NCBI GenBank assembly: GCA_964529405.1
Contig: CAZGWE010000003.1
Span: 1 to 64,000 of the forward strand
Direction of reading: 5' to 3'
DNA length: 64,000 nt
From: CAZGWE01 sp964529405
GTDB taxonomy: Bacteria > Patescibacteriota > UBA1384 > XYA2-FULL-43-10 > 1-14-0-10-43-13
Positions 33,837 to 43,037 of the stretch are shown here, piece by piece. The notes under the pieces are model-generated. The model was given only the letters and a program-made list of their open reading frames with translations, was not told the origin of the DNA and ran no database searches. Position 1 is the first letter of the stretch. Every line of letters starts with the position of its first letter. A program made the translations under genes and the position numbers.

Positions 33837-36722
33837 ATGATGCCTTTCAGAGCGGAAAGTATCAAGCTGATATTTCGAGGAGGGGTTTTAGGATTATGGA
33901 GTTACTCTTCGTTTCTTTTTTTTTATGTTATTCTAAATCTTAATTACGTCCTGGCTGCCCTGTCCGGCCTGGTTGTTTATTGGCTCTTTGACCTCCTGCT
34001 GTCGCAGCACGAACAACATTCTATCCAAAAGATTACATCTAAATTACTTTTAATACCGGCGGGTCTCTTTGTTGTCTGGGGGCTGGTCGGTCGTCTTAGC
34101 TTCTCCCCTGTTTTTGCCAACGCTCTGGTTGTCCTGCTGTTTTTAGCGGGCTATTTTGTCGGACCTGTTTATTACGAAGCCAGAAAAAAGGAAATCGACT
34201 TTCTGTTCTATCGTTACCGCTTTGTCTTAAACTACTGTCTGATTGGTTTTGGCTCAATTGTTTTAGAGTTAATAATCGCTACCACCCTAAACCGATTTCT
34301 TAATCTCAACGTGATGCTTGGCAGCGTCATCGGCTTTATCTTTGGCGTTCTCTTCAGCTACATCCTTAATTCAAGGTTGAACTTTCAGGTACCTAAGAAA
34401 AAGAGCGTCAAAACCTTTAAAATGTTTGCTCTCATCTCTCTTTTCAGTTATTCGCTTAGCATAATCCTGCTGCAATTGATCAGCAGCGTTATGGACTTTG
34501 AATATTTCTATCTTCGCTTTTTAATTGCCGGTGTCCTCTTTGCCATCGGCTATACTTTACATCGCCGCTACACTTTTACCGACATTAAGTATGTTGGCGT
34601 TGCCCTTTACCTCGACCCAAAAGAGAGCACCGACGATGTCTGGAACAAGATCCAGGATTACCCCGACTTCATCCACATCGACTTGGTTGACCAGACCTAT
34701 AACCCCAAATTCACGCCGGAGAACATTGATGTCAGCAAAGGTTACGACATCAAGTCTAAGTGGTTCGGCATCAAAACCATGACGCACGTTATGTCCAAGT
34801 TCCCCTCCAAGTGGATCTCTGAAATTGCCGGCTTCTCCGACGTTATTATTGTCCACTATGAAATCGAAGAGAGTCTGAATGAGGTTATTGAAAGCATCAA
34901 AAAACTGAATAAGAAGGTTGGATTATCGATTCTCTACTCGACCGATATTGAATTAATCCGGCCATATCTCAAAGAAATGGACGTGGTTCAGGTCTTAGGT
35001 ATTGCCCAACCGGGCATGTCCGGCCAGTTCTTGCAAAAAACCGCTCTGGAGCGATTGGTTAAACTCAATGCGATCAAGAAAGATTACAGTTTCGAGATTT
35101 GTTTTGACGGCGGTATCAAGCGCGAAAATATTGACAGCATCACCGCTAAATACGTCGTCTCGGCTTCCTCAATTTTGAACGCCAACGATCCGGTCAACGC
35201 CATCTTTGACTTAAAAACCAGCTCCCGCTACTTCTCGCAACGGGCATCGCTTAAAGATTTCCTCTCCAAGCGGATTTTAAACATAGGCGAGAACGAGCCT
35301 TCCATTGCCTCGATCAACATTGTCGGCTCATTTTCCGAAAAAGATGACCTCTCCGGCATCAGCGATATCGATATCGTTATCATTGCTGACGAACTCAACA
35401 AGGAAAAGTACGCCGATATCGTCAACCAGTTTAACCTGCTCAAGGAACAGATCGAGACCGACTACAGCTTGAGAGCCAAGATTAATGACACCTTTGGCCC
35501 GCTCAAGTTTGACGACCGGTACGACGTCGTTCTGCACCTCATGATTTATGACACCAGGGGCCATCTTGACCACTGTGTCAAAAGCCCTTTCACCGTCCTC
35601 GACTGGGAGAGAAGCCGGATGTATGCCAAGAAACCGATGAAAGAGATTATTGCCACCTTAAAACCCCAGCCCAACCAGCTGATGAGCTCGCGAAGAAGTC
35701 TTGACAGCTACTTGCGGGATCTGCGGCAGGGCAACATTACCTACCGCCAATATTCATTTAACGGATCAGAAAAAACACTGCAAGAGATTGCCAAGACCAA
35801 GAGAATGGCCGGCAAAGACAAGGTTGAATACGCCTTTCATATTATGAAGTTTATGATTTTGAATTTTATGAAGATCTACTCCGGCCAAAATATGCGCTTC
35901 TCCGAGGAGGTGATACAAAGTTTCTTCGGTCTGACCGATATGAACCGTAAATATCTGTCGCTTTTTAATGAATTGCACCGCAGAAAGTTGAACAAAAGGA
36001 CGGAGATCAGCGAGGAGGAGATCTGGCAATTACAGCTCTTCCTGCTGGAGTTTAAGATGGTTTTCGAAAAGGTCTTCCATCTGATGGGCAAAAGCGTCAT
36101 TCTGATGCGCCACGCCCAAACCGAGTTAAACAAGAAAAAGGTCTTTCTGGGCCAACGGCATGATCCGGATATTATCACCGAGCCGATTAAGGACAAGATT
36201 GCCTCACTGTCCTCGTCTTTATCCGATATCGATATTGTTTACTCCTCTCCAATGCGGCGGGCACTGGAAACGGCCCGGCTGGTTAACAAACCGCTCAAGC
36301 GCGAGATGGTGGTCAACTACGACATCAATGAGATAGACTATGGCGATATCGACGGCCAAGAGTTTGCTTATCTATTTAAAAATTATCCCGATATTGTTAA
36401 AGCTTGGGAGAGGGGCGAGGATCCCAAGTTCCCCAACGGCGAAAATTACGCCGACCTTCTGGAGCGCCTGGACCGGTTCTGGCAATCGCTTCAAGAAAGA
36501 AATGACCGATGGTGCGGCAAGATCCTGGTTGTAACCCACAACGTCATCATGAGGGCAGTCGCCGGCCGGTCGCTGGGCATACCGCAGAAATATTGGCATA
36601 AAATCAACATTGACCATTTAGAAACCTTCGAACTTTTTATGGCCGGGAACGGTATTATACATTTGAATCTTGAGGGTGACCAGATCGCTAAAATATATTA
36701 TAATATTTATACCAATGATTGA
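33837..36722 (+). CDS. Four-module fusion: GtrA-like membrane domain, RPE-like barrel, nucleotidyltransferase, histidine phosphatase
   Basis: A 961-residue protein. Residues 1-250 hold about eight helices, and 125-250 match GtrA (LNSRLNFQVP, then LHRRYTFTD). Residues 251-465 look like ribulose-phosphate 3-epimerase: FIHIDLVD at about 278, QPGMSGQFL at 391-399, and FDGGIKREN at 423-431. Residues 480-700 form a MNT-type nucleotidyltransferase (INIVGSFSEKDDLSGISDID) with a helical tail. Residues 750-961 are a histidine phosphatase with the RHAQTE catalytic motif at about 758 and VVTHN near 894. It may link pentose-phosphate conversion, nucleotide transfer and dephosphorylation at the membrane. 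It heads an overlapping operon. The start could also be ATG 33840. Confidence 0.85.
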   Translation: MMPFRAESIKLIFRGGVLGLWSYSSFLFFYVILNLNYVLAALSGLVVYWLFDLLLSQHEQHSIQKITSKLLLIPAGLFVVWGLVGRLSFSPVFANALVVLLFLAGYFVGPVYYEARKKEIDFLFYRYRFVLNYCLIGFGSIVLELIIATTLNRFLNLNVMLGSVIGFIFGVLFSYILNSRLNFQVPKKKSVKTFKMFALISLFSYSLSIILLQLISSVMDFEYFYLRFLIAGVLFAIGYTLHRRYTFTDIKYVGVALYLDPKESTDDVWNKIQDYPDFIHIDLVDQTYNPKFTPENIDVSKGYDIKSKWFGIKTMTHVMSKFPSKWISEIAGFSDVIIVHYEIEESLNEVIESIKKLNKKVGLSILYSTDIELIRPYLKEMDVVQVLGIAQPGMSGQFLQKTALERLVKLNAIKKDYSFEICFDGGIKRENIDSITAKYVVSASSILNANDPVNAIFDLKTSSRYFSQRASLKDFLSKRILNIGENEPSIASINIVGSFSEKDDLSGISDIDIVIIADELNKEKYADIVNQFNLLKEQIETDYSLRAKINDTFGPLKFDDRYDVVLHLMIYDTRGHLDHCVKSPFTVLDWERSRMYAKKPMKEIIATLKPQPNQLMSSRRSLDSYLRDLRQGNITYRQYSFNGSEKTLQEIAKTKRMAGKDKVEYAFHIMKFMILNFMKIYSGQNMRFSEEVIQSFFGLTDMNRKYLSLFNELHRRKLNKRTEISEEEIWQLQLFLLEFKMVFEKVFHLMGKSVILMRHAQTELNKKKVFLGQRHDPDIITEPIKDKIASLSSSLSDIDIVYSSPMRRALETARLVNKPLKREMVVNYDINEIDYGDIDGQEFAYLFKNYPDIVKAWERGEDPKFPNGENYADLLERLDRFWQSLQERNDRWCGKILVVTHNVIMRAVAGRSLGIPQKYWHKINIDHLETFELFMAGNGIIHLNLEGDQIAKIYYNIYTND

Positions 36723-37326
36723 GTATTTTATCGCCCTGACTCCCGAGCAACAGCTCTACAAAAAGATTGAATCGGTTAAGTCTTATGTTTTCGAGAACTT
36801 TGGCGACCAAGCTTATTTGCTTGACCCGCCCCACTCCACCCTCTGTGTCGGCACGACCGGTAATATCAAAGAAACTAACCGAGAGCTAGAAAAATTCACC
36901 GAGACAAACAAAAGGGTCGGTTTTGGAATAATCGATTGGCTCATCTTCGCCAATGACAAAGTGACAAAATCGTCATCACTGGTTTTGAGGTTTGATGAAA
37001 ATTGCATCAAATCCCTTAGGCAGGTTCAAGCCGGAGTTCTGGATGCCGTCGCACCGTCGAGAAGCAAGGCGTGCGCAAAGAGGTATAAGAGCGTTAAATT
37101 TTCGCCAGTCGAGAAGCAAAATTTAATAAGCTTCGGCTTTCCCTATGCCGGCGAGATCTGGATCCCTCACATCGGCATCTGCGCTATGTCCGATGAACAC
37201 ATCGCCGATGTCAAGACAAAATTTGATATCAAAGACTTTAGCCAGCCAAGCTGTTTCGACCGGATTTCTTTATATAAACTTGAGAGCGAAAAACCAATAT
37301 TAATTAATTCGTTTGATCTACTATGA
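36715..37326 (+). CDS. 2H phosphoesterase-like protein (LigT/CPDase superfamily)
   Basis: A 203-residue protein starting at ATG 36715, overlapping the fusion gene by 8 bp. It contains two spaced H-x-T/G-x motifs, PHSTLCVG near residue 39 and PHIGICAM near residue 144, with a beta-rich fold, as in the 2H phosphoesterase family, which opens or closes cyclic phosphates or 2'-5' linkages. The second motif has G in place of the usual T/S. Sitting between a sugar-phosphate fusion enzyme and an AraD-like protein, it may act on a cyclic phosphate of a sugar intermediate rather than on RNA. The substrate is unknown. Confidence 0.7.
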   Translation: MIEYFIALTPEQQLYKKIESVKSYVFENFGDQAYLLDPPHSTLCVGTTGNIKETNRELEKFTETNKRVGFGIIDWLIFANDKVTKSSSLVLRFDENCIKSLRQVQAGVLDAVAPSRSKACAKRYKSVKFSPVEKQNLISFGFPYAGEIWIPHIGICAMSDEHIADVKTKFDIKDFSQPSCFDRISLYKLESEKPILINSFDLL

Positions 37327-38027
37327 AACATCAATTGTTAAAAAAAATGGTCTGGCAAGCTAATCGGGCGCTATCTGGTTCCGGTTTGATTATTTTAACC
37401 TGGGGCAATGCCAGCGCTTACGATCGTGAAGCGGGCGTAATTGCTATCAAACCAAGCGGTGTTTCTTACGCCGAGATGAAAGTTGACGATATCGTCGTAC
37501 TTGATATCGAGGGTAAAATTATTGATGGTAATAAAAAACCGAGCGTCGATACGCCAACGCATTTAGAAATTTACCGCAGCTTTCCAGCTATTAACGGTAT
37601 CGTCCACACCCACTCACTCCACGCCACCGCCTTCGCCCAGGCCGGCACACCGATTGAATGCCTCGGCACAACACACGCCGACCACTTTTACGGCCGTATT
37701 CCGGTGGCCAGAAAGTTATTGAAAAGAGAAATGGACGCCTATGAAAAAAACACCGGCAAGGTCATCGTTGAATTATTCCGCCAAGAGCAACTCGATCCGC
37801 TTCATGTTCCGGGCTGTCTGGTGGCCGGCCACGGCGTCTTTACCTGGGGCAAGAGTGCTGATGACGCAGTCAATAATGGGATTGTTGCCGAGTTTCTGGC
37901 TAAGGCGAATCTGGCAACTTGCACTATTAACAACAAGACAGTGAAACTGCCTAAGCACATTCTGGAAACCCATTTTTTAAGAAAACATGGTAAAAATAGC
38001 TATTATGGACAAGGAGAAAAGAAATGA
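37323..38027 (+). CDS. Class II aldolase / L-ribulose-5-phosphate 4-epimerase-like (AraD family)
   Basis: A 234-residue protein. It has TWGNASAYDREAGVIAIKPSG (substrate phosphate and zinc-site region, residues about 25-45), the zinc-binding GIVHTHSLHATAFAQ at about 94-108 and AGHGVFTWG with the third histidine near 161. The family includes L-ribulose-5-phosphate 4-epimerase and fuculose-1-phosphate aldolase; the length and motifs fit the epimerase better. It overlaps both neighbours by 4 bp (ATGA), which indicates tight coupling to the 2H protein and the nucleotidyltransferase. With the epimerase-like module of the fusion it suggests a pentulose-phosphate route. Confidence 0.87.
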   Translation: MKHQLLKKMVWQANRALSGSGLIILTWGNASAYDREAGVIAIKPSGVSYAEMKVDDIVVLDIEGKIIDGNKKPSVDTPTHLEIYRSFPAINGIVHTHSLHATAFAQAGTPIECLGTTHADHFYGRIPVARKLLKREMDAYEKNTGKVIVELFRQEQLDPLHVPGCLVAGHGVFTWGKSADDAVNNGIVAEFLAKANLATCTINNKTVKLPKHILETHFLRKHGKNSYYGQGEKK

Positions 38028-38785
38028 TTAATTTGATTCCAATGGCCGGACTTGGCAACCGCTTTGCCGCCGCCGGCTATACCACCCCAAAAGCCTTAAT
38101 TCCGATTTCCGGCAAACCGATGATTTTACGCGTAACTGAAATGATGCCCAAAGCCGATAAGTGGGTCTTTGTTTTGCGAAAGGAGCATGTCGACAAGTAC
38201 CAAGTTGACGAGGCGATCAAGAAAGAGGTGCCCAACAGTGAATTTATTATTATCGATTACAACACCGAGGGCCAGCTTTCAACCTGCTTGTTAGCCGAAA
38301 AGTATATCAACAACGATGAGGAGCTGTTTATCGGCGCCTGCGACCACGGCTTTCTCTGGTCGGAGAAAAAGTTTAATTCGCTGCGCAAAAAATATGACGT
38401 GGTACCCTGGGTTTTTACCAAACAGAAAACCCTCTCCGATAACCCGACCGCCTGGGGCTGGGTCAAAACCGATAAAGCGGACAACGTCTTAGGTGTCTCG
38501 GTCAAAACGCCTATCAGCGATACTCCCTTTGACGATTACGCTATCACCGCCGCTTTTTATTATCGCACCGGCAAGATTTTCCTTGATATCGCCAATAAAG
38601 TTATAGCCGATGATACCAGAATTAAAGGTGAATTTTATGCTGACACAACTATTGATTACGCCCCAAAGATGAATTACAAGACCAAAGCCTTTGTGGTTGA
38701 TAAATATTTGAGTTGGGGCACCCCACGAGACTACGAAGAGTTCCTCTTCTGGCAAGAAGTATTTGGAAAAGTAAAGTTCATGTAA
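38024..38785 (+). CDS. Sugar-phosphate nucleotidyltransferase
   Basis: A 253-residue nucleotidyltransferase of the RmlA/LicC-like type. The N-terminal LIPMAGLGNRFAAAGYTTPKALIPISGKPM has the G-x-GxR…PK signature (G-x-G-NRF, then TPK). FIGACDHGFLW is the metal-site strand, in which the DH pair replaces the usual G-D-x. It should couple a sugar or polyol phosphate to a nucleotide. It is coupled by ATGA to the AraD-like gene, so the expected substrate is the product of this operon, possibly a pentose- or pentitol-phosphate. Nucleotide choice is not readable. Confidence 0.85.
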   Translation: MINLIPMAGLGNRFAAAGYTTPKALIPISGKPMILRVTEMMPKADKWVFVLRKEHVDKYQVDEAIKKEVPNSEFIIIDYNTEGQLSTCLLAEKYINNDEELFIGACDHGFLWSEKKFNSLRKKYDVVPWVFTKQKTLSDNPTAWGWVKTDKADNVLGVSVKTPISDTPFDDYAITAAFYYRTGKIFLDIANKVIADDTRIKGEFYADTTIDYAPKMNYKTKAFVVDKYLSWGTPRDYEEFLFWQEVFGKVKFM

Positions 38786-38839
38786 TCTTATCTATCCCTC
38801 CCCTAGATTAGGGGAGGCTAGGTGAGGTAGAAGAGCCCT

Positions 38840-39250
38840 ATGAAACAGCTTTTTGTTAAGTATCGCCACTTTATCGTCTTCTCCCTGATCGGGGCATTTT
38901 GCGTTGTGATTGATTTTGTCTTTTACCTTCTCTTCCTAAAAATTTTTGACATCGTTGTTCTCTCTAAAATCTGCTCCTCAATCATCAGCGTCAGCGTAAA
39001 CTACCTTTTAAACTCCCGCTTCAACTTTGACAATAAGCAAAAAGTCAGCACCAAATTCTATACTCAGTATTTAATTGTTTATGCTTTCCTGATCGGCCTC
39101 AATGCCCTCTTTAATTCGGTTTTTCTTCAAACTACCGGCAGCATTAACCTCTCCTTCTGGCTAGCCGCCATAATCGCCGCTTTCACCAATTACGCCGCCA
39201 TCAAGATCTTCTTCAAGGTCATCAATAGATCATATCGCTTGCCAATCTGA
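38840..39250 (+). CDS. GtrA family membrane protein
   Basis: A 136-residue four-helix protein with the GtrA pattern: FIVFSLIGAFCVVIDFVFY, then SVSVNYLLNSRFNF and a final NYAAIKIFFKVI. GtrA proteins are thought to flip or hold polyprenyl-phosphate-linked sugars for GT-C enzymes. It follows the nucleotidyltransferase by 54 nt and precedes a terminator, so it is the last gene of the pentose-linked operon. A second copy is at 54299 and a third, as a domain, in the 961-residue fusion. Confidence 0.9.
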   Translation: MKQLFVKYRHFIVFSLIGAFCVVIDFVFYLLFLKIFDIVVLSKICSSIISVSVNYLLNSRFNFDNKQKVSTKFYTQYLIVYAFLIGLNALFNSVFLQTTGSINLSFWLAAIIAAFTNYAAIKIFFKVINRSYRLPI

Positions 39251-39314
39251 ATATATTTAGTCATTTGAGCAAAGTTCTAACCCGTTCGACAGACTCGGGA
39301 CAACCTCCGCAAAG

Positions 39315-39358
39315 AATCCCTCGGCAAACTCAGGATAAGTTCTGTAGAGGGATTTTTT
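39315..39358 (+). terminator. Rho-independent terminator
   Basis: Stem AATCCCTC (39315-39322) with GAGGGATT (39347-39354) followed by TTTT (39355-39358). The stem loop holds ATAAG/CTC-rich words similar to those seen in fold-back intergenic repeats. It closes the operon ending at 39250. Confidence 0.8.
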
Positions 39359-39434
39359 AGTAACCCAACAAAAAAGACGGCAACCCTAGCGGTCACCGCC
39401 CAACACACCCTCCCACTCTGGCTACTGAGGAACC

Positions 39435-40454
39435 TCAGTAGCTGATCGACAACAGGTCGCCGATCTCTGCGCGGAAGCGCAAAGCCGCGCCGACGAGCTT
39501 GCTCTCAATCTCACGGCTAGCCGTAAACACGGTGCCAGCTCGATGCCACATCTCTTTGGGCGAAACCGCGGCCGCGTTAGCCGTGAGCTGCTCGCCGAAG
39601 ATATCAACCTCGAGTCGCACATTGCCGCCGGTCTGATCGAGCGCCCGGGCAATGGCTTGTGTGGGAGCAGTGTCCCACACCTTCCAGTCCGGTTGGCAGT
39701 TGAACGAGATATTCATCGGCTCAAGCGCCGTGAATGCCTCTAGCTTACCAACCGGCTCCACGAGAGAACGGAAGACTTGCAGCGCCTGCAAGCCCGCTCC
39801 ACCTGTCGGTACCTGTACAGCGTCGATACCAAGCTCATACAGGAGTTCGGTGAAACGCTCATCGAAAAGGGACTGCGGGTAGTAGATCCGTCGGTTATAC
39901 CGGATCTGTCCTTTCTGGCGGTCCCTGATCGGCCGCACACCCATGATGCGGACGCTACCTTCCTCTTCGGTGGCAAAGCACACCTGCCGCCCCTCGCTGA
40001 TGAGAGCGAACTGGCCCAGCACGTGATATATCATACCCGCCACCGGAAGGAACGGCTCGTTAGGCGATTCCCGGCAAAGCTTGGTGATGAGAACGGTCGG
40101 CGATATGACCTGATCCGTTCTCACCGACTTCGCCAGGTCGCCACTCCCGTCGAGCGGATCGACCATGTAGATCTCCGTCGCCATCCGGCGATCGGGCGAG
40201 TCCTGCTCCTCGGTGAAAGAGCCGGGGTAGCGCCCCGCGAGGCCTTCCACACCCGGAATGCCGCCATAGAGGAGGGCATGACTTGCGCTTACGTCCACCT
40301 CTGTAACGACTTCGCCGAAGTTGGCTCCGGCAGTAACGAGCTTGATGCCCGTCTTCTTGCGCATCGCGGGCAGGATCACCGCCGCTACGACGCGCGCGAC
40401 CTGGGGGAACACCCATCTCTGCATCTCGTCAGTGTGAGATATACCTGCTAGCAT
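39435..40454 (-). CDS. Inositol monophosphatase / CysQ superfamily phosphatase
   Basis: A 339-residue protein of the lithium-sensitive Mg-phosphatase superfamily. It carries the metal-site motifs VVTEVDVSAS at about residue 49, FTEEQDSPD at about 80, the hallmark MVDPLDGSGDLAKS at about 97, and VWDTAPTQA near 265. Members remove phosphate from inositol phosphate, fructose bisphosphate or 3'-phosphoadenosine phosphate; the larger size leaves the substrate open. A clear sigma-70 promoter and GGAAGG lie upstream. The codons are notably more G+C-rich than the surrounding glycan genes, as is the divergent HD-domain gene, so the pair may be acquired or under different selection. Confidence 0.88.
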   Translation of the reverse strand: MLAGISHTDEMQRWVFPQVARVVAAVILPAMRKKTGIKLVTAGANFGEVVTEVDVSASHALLYGGIPGVEGLAGRYPGSFTEEQDSPDRRMATEIYMVDPLDGSGDLAKSVRTDQVISPTVLITKLCRESPNEPFLPVAGMIYHVLGQFALISEGRQVCFATEEEGSVRIMGVRPIRDRQKGQIRYNRRIYYPQSLFDERFTELLYELGIDAVQVPTGGAGLQALQVFRSLVEPVGKLEAFTALEPMNISFNCQPDWKVWDTAPTQAIARALDQTGGNVRLEVDIFGEQLTANAAAVSPKEMWHRAGTVFTASREIESKLVGAALRFRAEIGDLLSISY

Positions 40455-40493
40455 CTACTTTCCCTTCCACCGGCACGTTTGCCAGTCCTGCGT

Positions 40494-40521
40494 ATTATAC
40501 ATTTATAGAATAATATGTCAA
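40494..40521 (-). promoter_or_regulatory. Sigma-70 promoter for the IMPase-family gene
   Basis: On the minus strand TTGACA (40516-40521), a 16-nt spacer and TATAAT (40494-40499). Both hexamers are perfect consensus. Confidence 0.85.
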
Positions 40522-40531
40522 CATCCCTTTC

Positions 40532-40560
40532 TTGATATACACAGTTAATTATGGTATGGT
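40532..40560 (+). promoter_or_regulatory. Candidate promoter for the HD-domain gene
   Basis: TTGATA (40532-40537), a 17-nt spacer and TATGGT (40555-40560), divergent from the promoter above. An AGAGGGGGA ribosome binding site precedes ATG 40612. Confidence 0.7.
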
Positions 40561-40611
40561 GGTGAGCTTAGCTAGACTATCAGACAGATAAGCTAAGCAG
40601 AGGGGGACAAC

Positions 40612-41112
40612 ATGCCGAAAACAATACAAATCCAGGACGTCACCGAGGAGAAGTTGAGATCCGGCAAACTGAGAAGACTGCTGCCGGAGATCTACGATCT
40701 CAAGCGCGTAGTCGAGAACAACGTCTGGCATAAGAACCAGACGGTCTTCGACCACACCGTCGGAGTCTTCCAGGGCATGAGGGAGGTCTTGGACTTTCGC
40801 CTCAACGAAACTTTAAAGGCGCGGCTAGCCAGTACCCAGGTCGGCACGTTGTCTCGGTCTGAAGCCCTGCTTGCCGCCGCCCTGCTCCACGACATTGCCA
40901 AACCGGTGACCTGGAAACGCGATGTCACCGGCATCACTTCGTGTCCCTGGCACGAGGAAATCGGTAGTACCATGGTACCCGCTTTCGCCGATCGGCTCTG
41001 TCTCGATCTGATGGATGTGCAACACATCCAAAGCCTAATCAAGGGCCATGGCTTCGCCTATGGTACCTTCACCCTTATCTCCGACTTGCTTGACCTTTTA
41101 AAGGATTTTTGA
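40612..41112 (+). CDS. HD-domain phosphohydrolase
   Basis: A 166-residue protein with the metal-binding pattern of the HD superfamily: NVWHKNQTVFDHTVGVFQGM at about residues 38-57 gives the first histidine region and LLAAALLHDIAKPVTW at about 85-100 the HD pair. A later H-E (CPWHEEIG) and HIQSLIKGH supply the remaining ligands. Such domains hydrolyse nucleotides, phosphates or cyclic nucleotides; short forms like this resemble the tRNA nucleotidyltransferase-linked HD group. It is divergent from the IMPase-family gene and shares its G+C-rich codons. Confidence 0.85.
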   Translation: MPKTIQIQDVTEEKLRSGKLRRLLPEIYDLKRVVENNVWHKNQTVFDHTVGVFQGMREVLDFRLNETLKARLASTQVGTLSRSEALLAAALLHDIAKPVTWKRDVTGITSCPWHEEIGSTMVPAFADRLCLDLMDVQHIQSLIKGHGFAYGTFTLISDLLDLLKDF

Positions 41113-41124
41113 GAGAGTACCACT

Positions 41125-43037
41125 ATGATGTGGTTTAGCTTCATCGCACTCCTACTAATTGCTTCGTTTGCCTACTCTGCCATAGGCAAGATTTTGGTCA
41201 TTAAAAAAATCTTTACCTCAATAATGGTTGGCTTGAGCTTTTCGGGCTTGCTGGTCGGCACGCTGGCCAATTTTAACGCCGGCATCATCAGGCCGGTGGC
41301 TGTTACCGTCATTACTATCGGGCTAATTCTGGCTATAAGAAACATCAGAAAATCAGACAGCGCCAAAATTGATCCCTCTCTCTACGCTTTTCTGGCTGCG
41401 GTCGGCCTGACATTATTTATTCTCAATTATCCAACAAGAGTTTTTTTAGATAACAACACTTTGCTTTACAATATTCATTACTCCTACTTCTCCAATCTCT
41501 CCTCGGAAATGTTGACCGCTAACTATTTTAGCCGGTTAAGAGTGTCTGAGTTCGTACCTTACGAGTGGAGCATCTACCACTTTTTCAACTCCGGTGTGCA
41601 GGCATCAATCTCCGGCCTCATTCCCCGCCCCGGCCTCTTTTCTTATTTTTTCGCCCAGCTCTTCGTCGTTATTTTTATAATTTTAGCCCTGTTAGAAAAC
41701 CTCTTCGATCTATTTGGTTTTAACGCAAGAACAGCGGCCGCCTCGGTCATCTGGTTAGCTTTTGGCTTTACCTTTTTTTCGAACGCCTTCGCCTGGAACC
41801 TGGCCACTACCGGCCCCCTCTCAGTCTTTGCGATGATCTTGCTCCTTATCTCGATTTACAAAAACAATACAAAAGAGTTCATTCTGTTTTCCTTAATACT
41901 GGGTGCCAGCGCCTTCCGCCTGCTGCCGCTAGCCATTGTTGCGTTTATCCTACTCTTTCTCTCCACTCTCCTGCCTGATTACAAGAAACCAAAAACAATA
42001 TCGGCCACCTTTAAAAAACTTTTGCCCGATTACCCGACGCTGCTCTTCTATCTGCTCTTTCTAGCCTACAATGTCTCAACCATTATTTTTGGCTCTCTGC
42101 CGGCAAGGTAAGCTACCAAAAGGAACAAGACGCTATGATCGACTTCCAATACAGCTTTCAAGATGATTGGTCATCGGGATTGGCCTTTTACCGGACCATT
42201 GGTATCTTTATTCAGCGCTTTCTCCATCGGGGCGTCTTTTTGGAGGCCAACTTTAACAACTCAATGCATAAACCGATTGAAAATATACTCTCTAGCTGGT
42301 TTTTATTTATCTCGGCCATCTTTGCCTTCATCTTTCTTATCGATTGCCTGATCTGCTACTATAATAAAGCCGGACTAAAAAAAACCATCAACATGGCTTC
42401 CCTCTTTCTGGTTGGCTTGTTAGGCTCTGCCGGCCTGGCCCGGATATTTCCCAAGATCGCAGTAGCCAAGCTGGTCCTGGTCACCGCACCCTATCTGCTC
42501 TTGAGCCTCGGCCTGCTTTATTTGGTCCAAAATCAGATAGCACCGAAATTTTTTTCCAATAAAGATGGCGCCGCCCGCCCATTGGTTAATCCCTTTATCT
42601 TCCTGATTCTGATGGTTTTGACAGGTTTTGCCATGCAGTTTCTAAGGTTGGGTCCGGCCGTTAAAATACCGGCGCTTTTTATACCCTACGACATTCTGCT
42701 TTGGGGCATACTCGGTCTTTTTCTCTTTGTTCACTCGCACATTAAGATCAAACTTTTATACCAAACCCTCTTTGTTGTCATGCTGGTCTTTGTTTATGAA
42801 GTTCCTCTAAATTCGCTTTTAACGATCAAATCGCCGGCCCCGATTGATATTTCCCCGCTCCTAGCGTCTAACCTTAATCGTTCCGACTACCTTGACAGCC
42901 GGAGCGGCCTGTGCAAATTTGATTACGACGATCAGACTAAAACCGTTGTTTATGCGGCCGTTCTGGGTTGCGACCTCAAATACTCGGCGGCCAGGAAAGA
43001 ATCTTTAAGCATTAACTTTTTGGCAAAAGACAAGTGA
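41125..43037 (+). pseudogene. GT-C-like membrane protein gene split by a frameshift near 42100
   Basis: Two adjacent reading frames, 41125-42111 (328 residues) and 42135-43037 (300 residues), appear to be one gene of about 630 residues. The second frame is open upstream of its first ATG and continues the first without a gap: reading back from 42135 gives GKVSYQKEQDA, which joins directly after LPA of the first frame. Both halves are rich in transmembrane helices and together have the size of a GT-C membrane transferase. The first half carries the outer loop NIHYSYFSNLSSEML and FVPYEWSIYHFFNSG. It could be a true pseudogene, a sequencing error or programmed frameshifting. The following GT2 gene overlaps its end. 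Confidence 0.7.

Noticed and set aside
33665..33943. 92-residue + strand frame before the 961-residue fusion
   Set aside because: It overlaps the start of the fusion in another frame, begins with a weak start codon and has no recognisable content.
39777..40451. + strand frame of 224 residues opposite the IMPase-family gene
   Set aside because: A shadow frame in G+C-rich sequence; the minus strand has all metal-site motifs and a consensus promoter.
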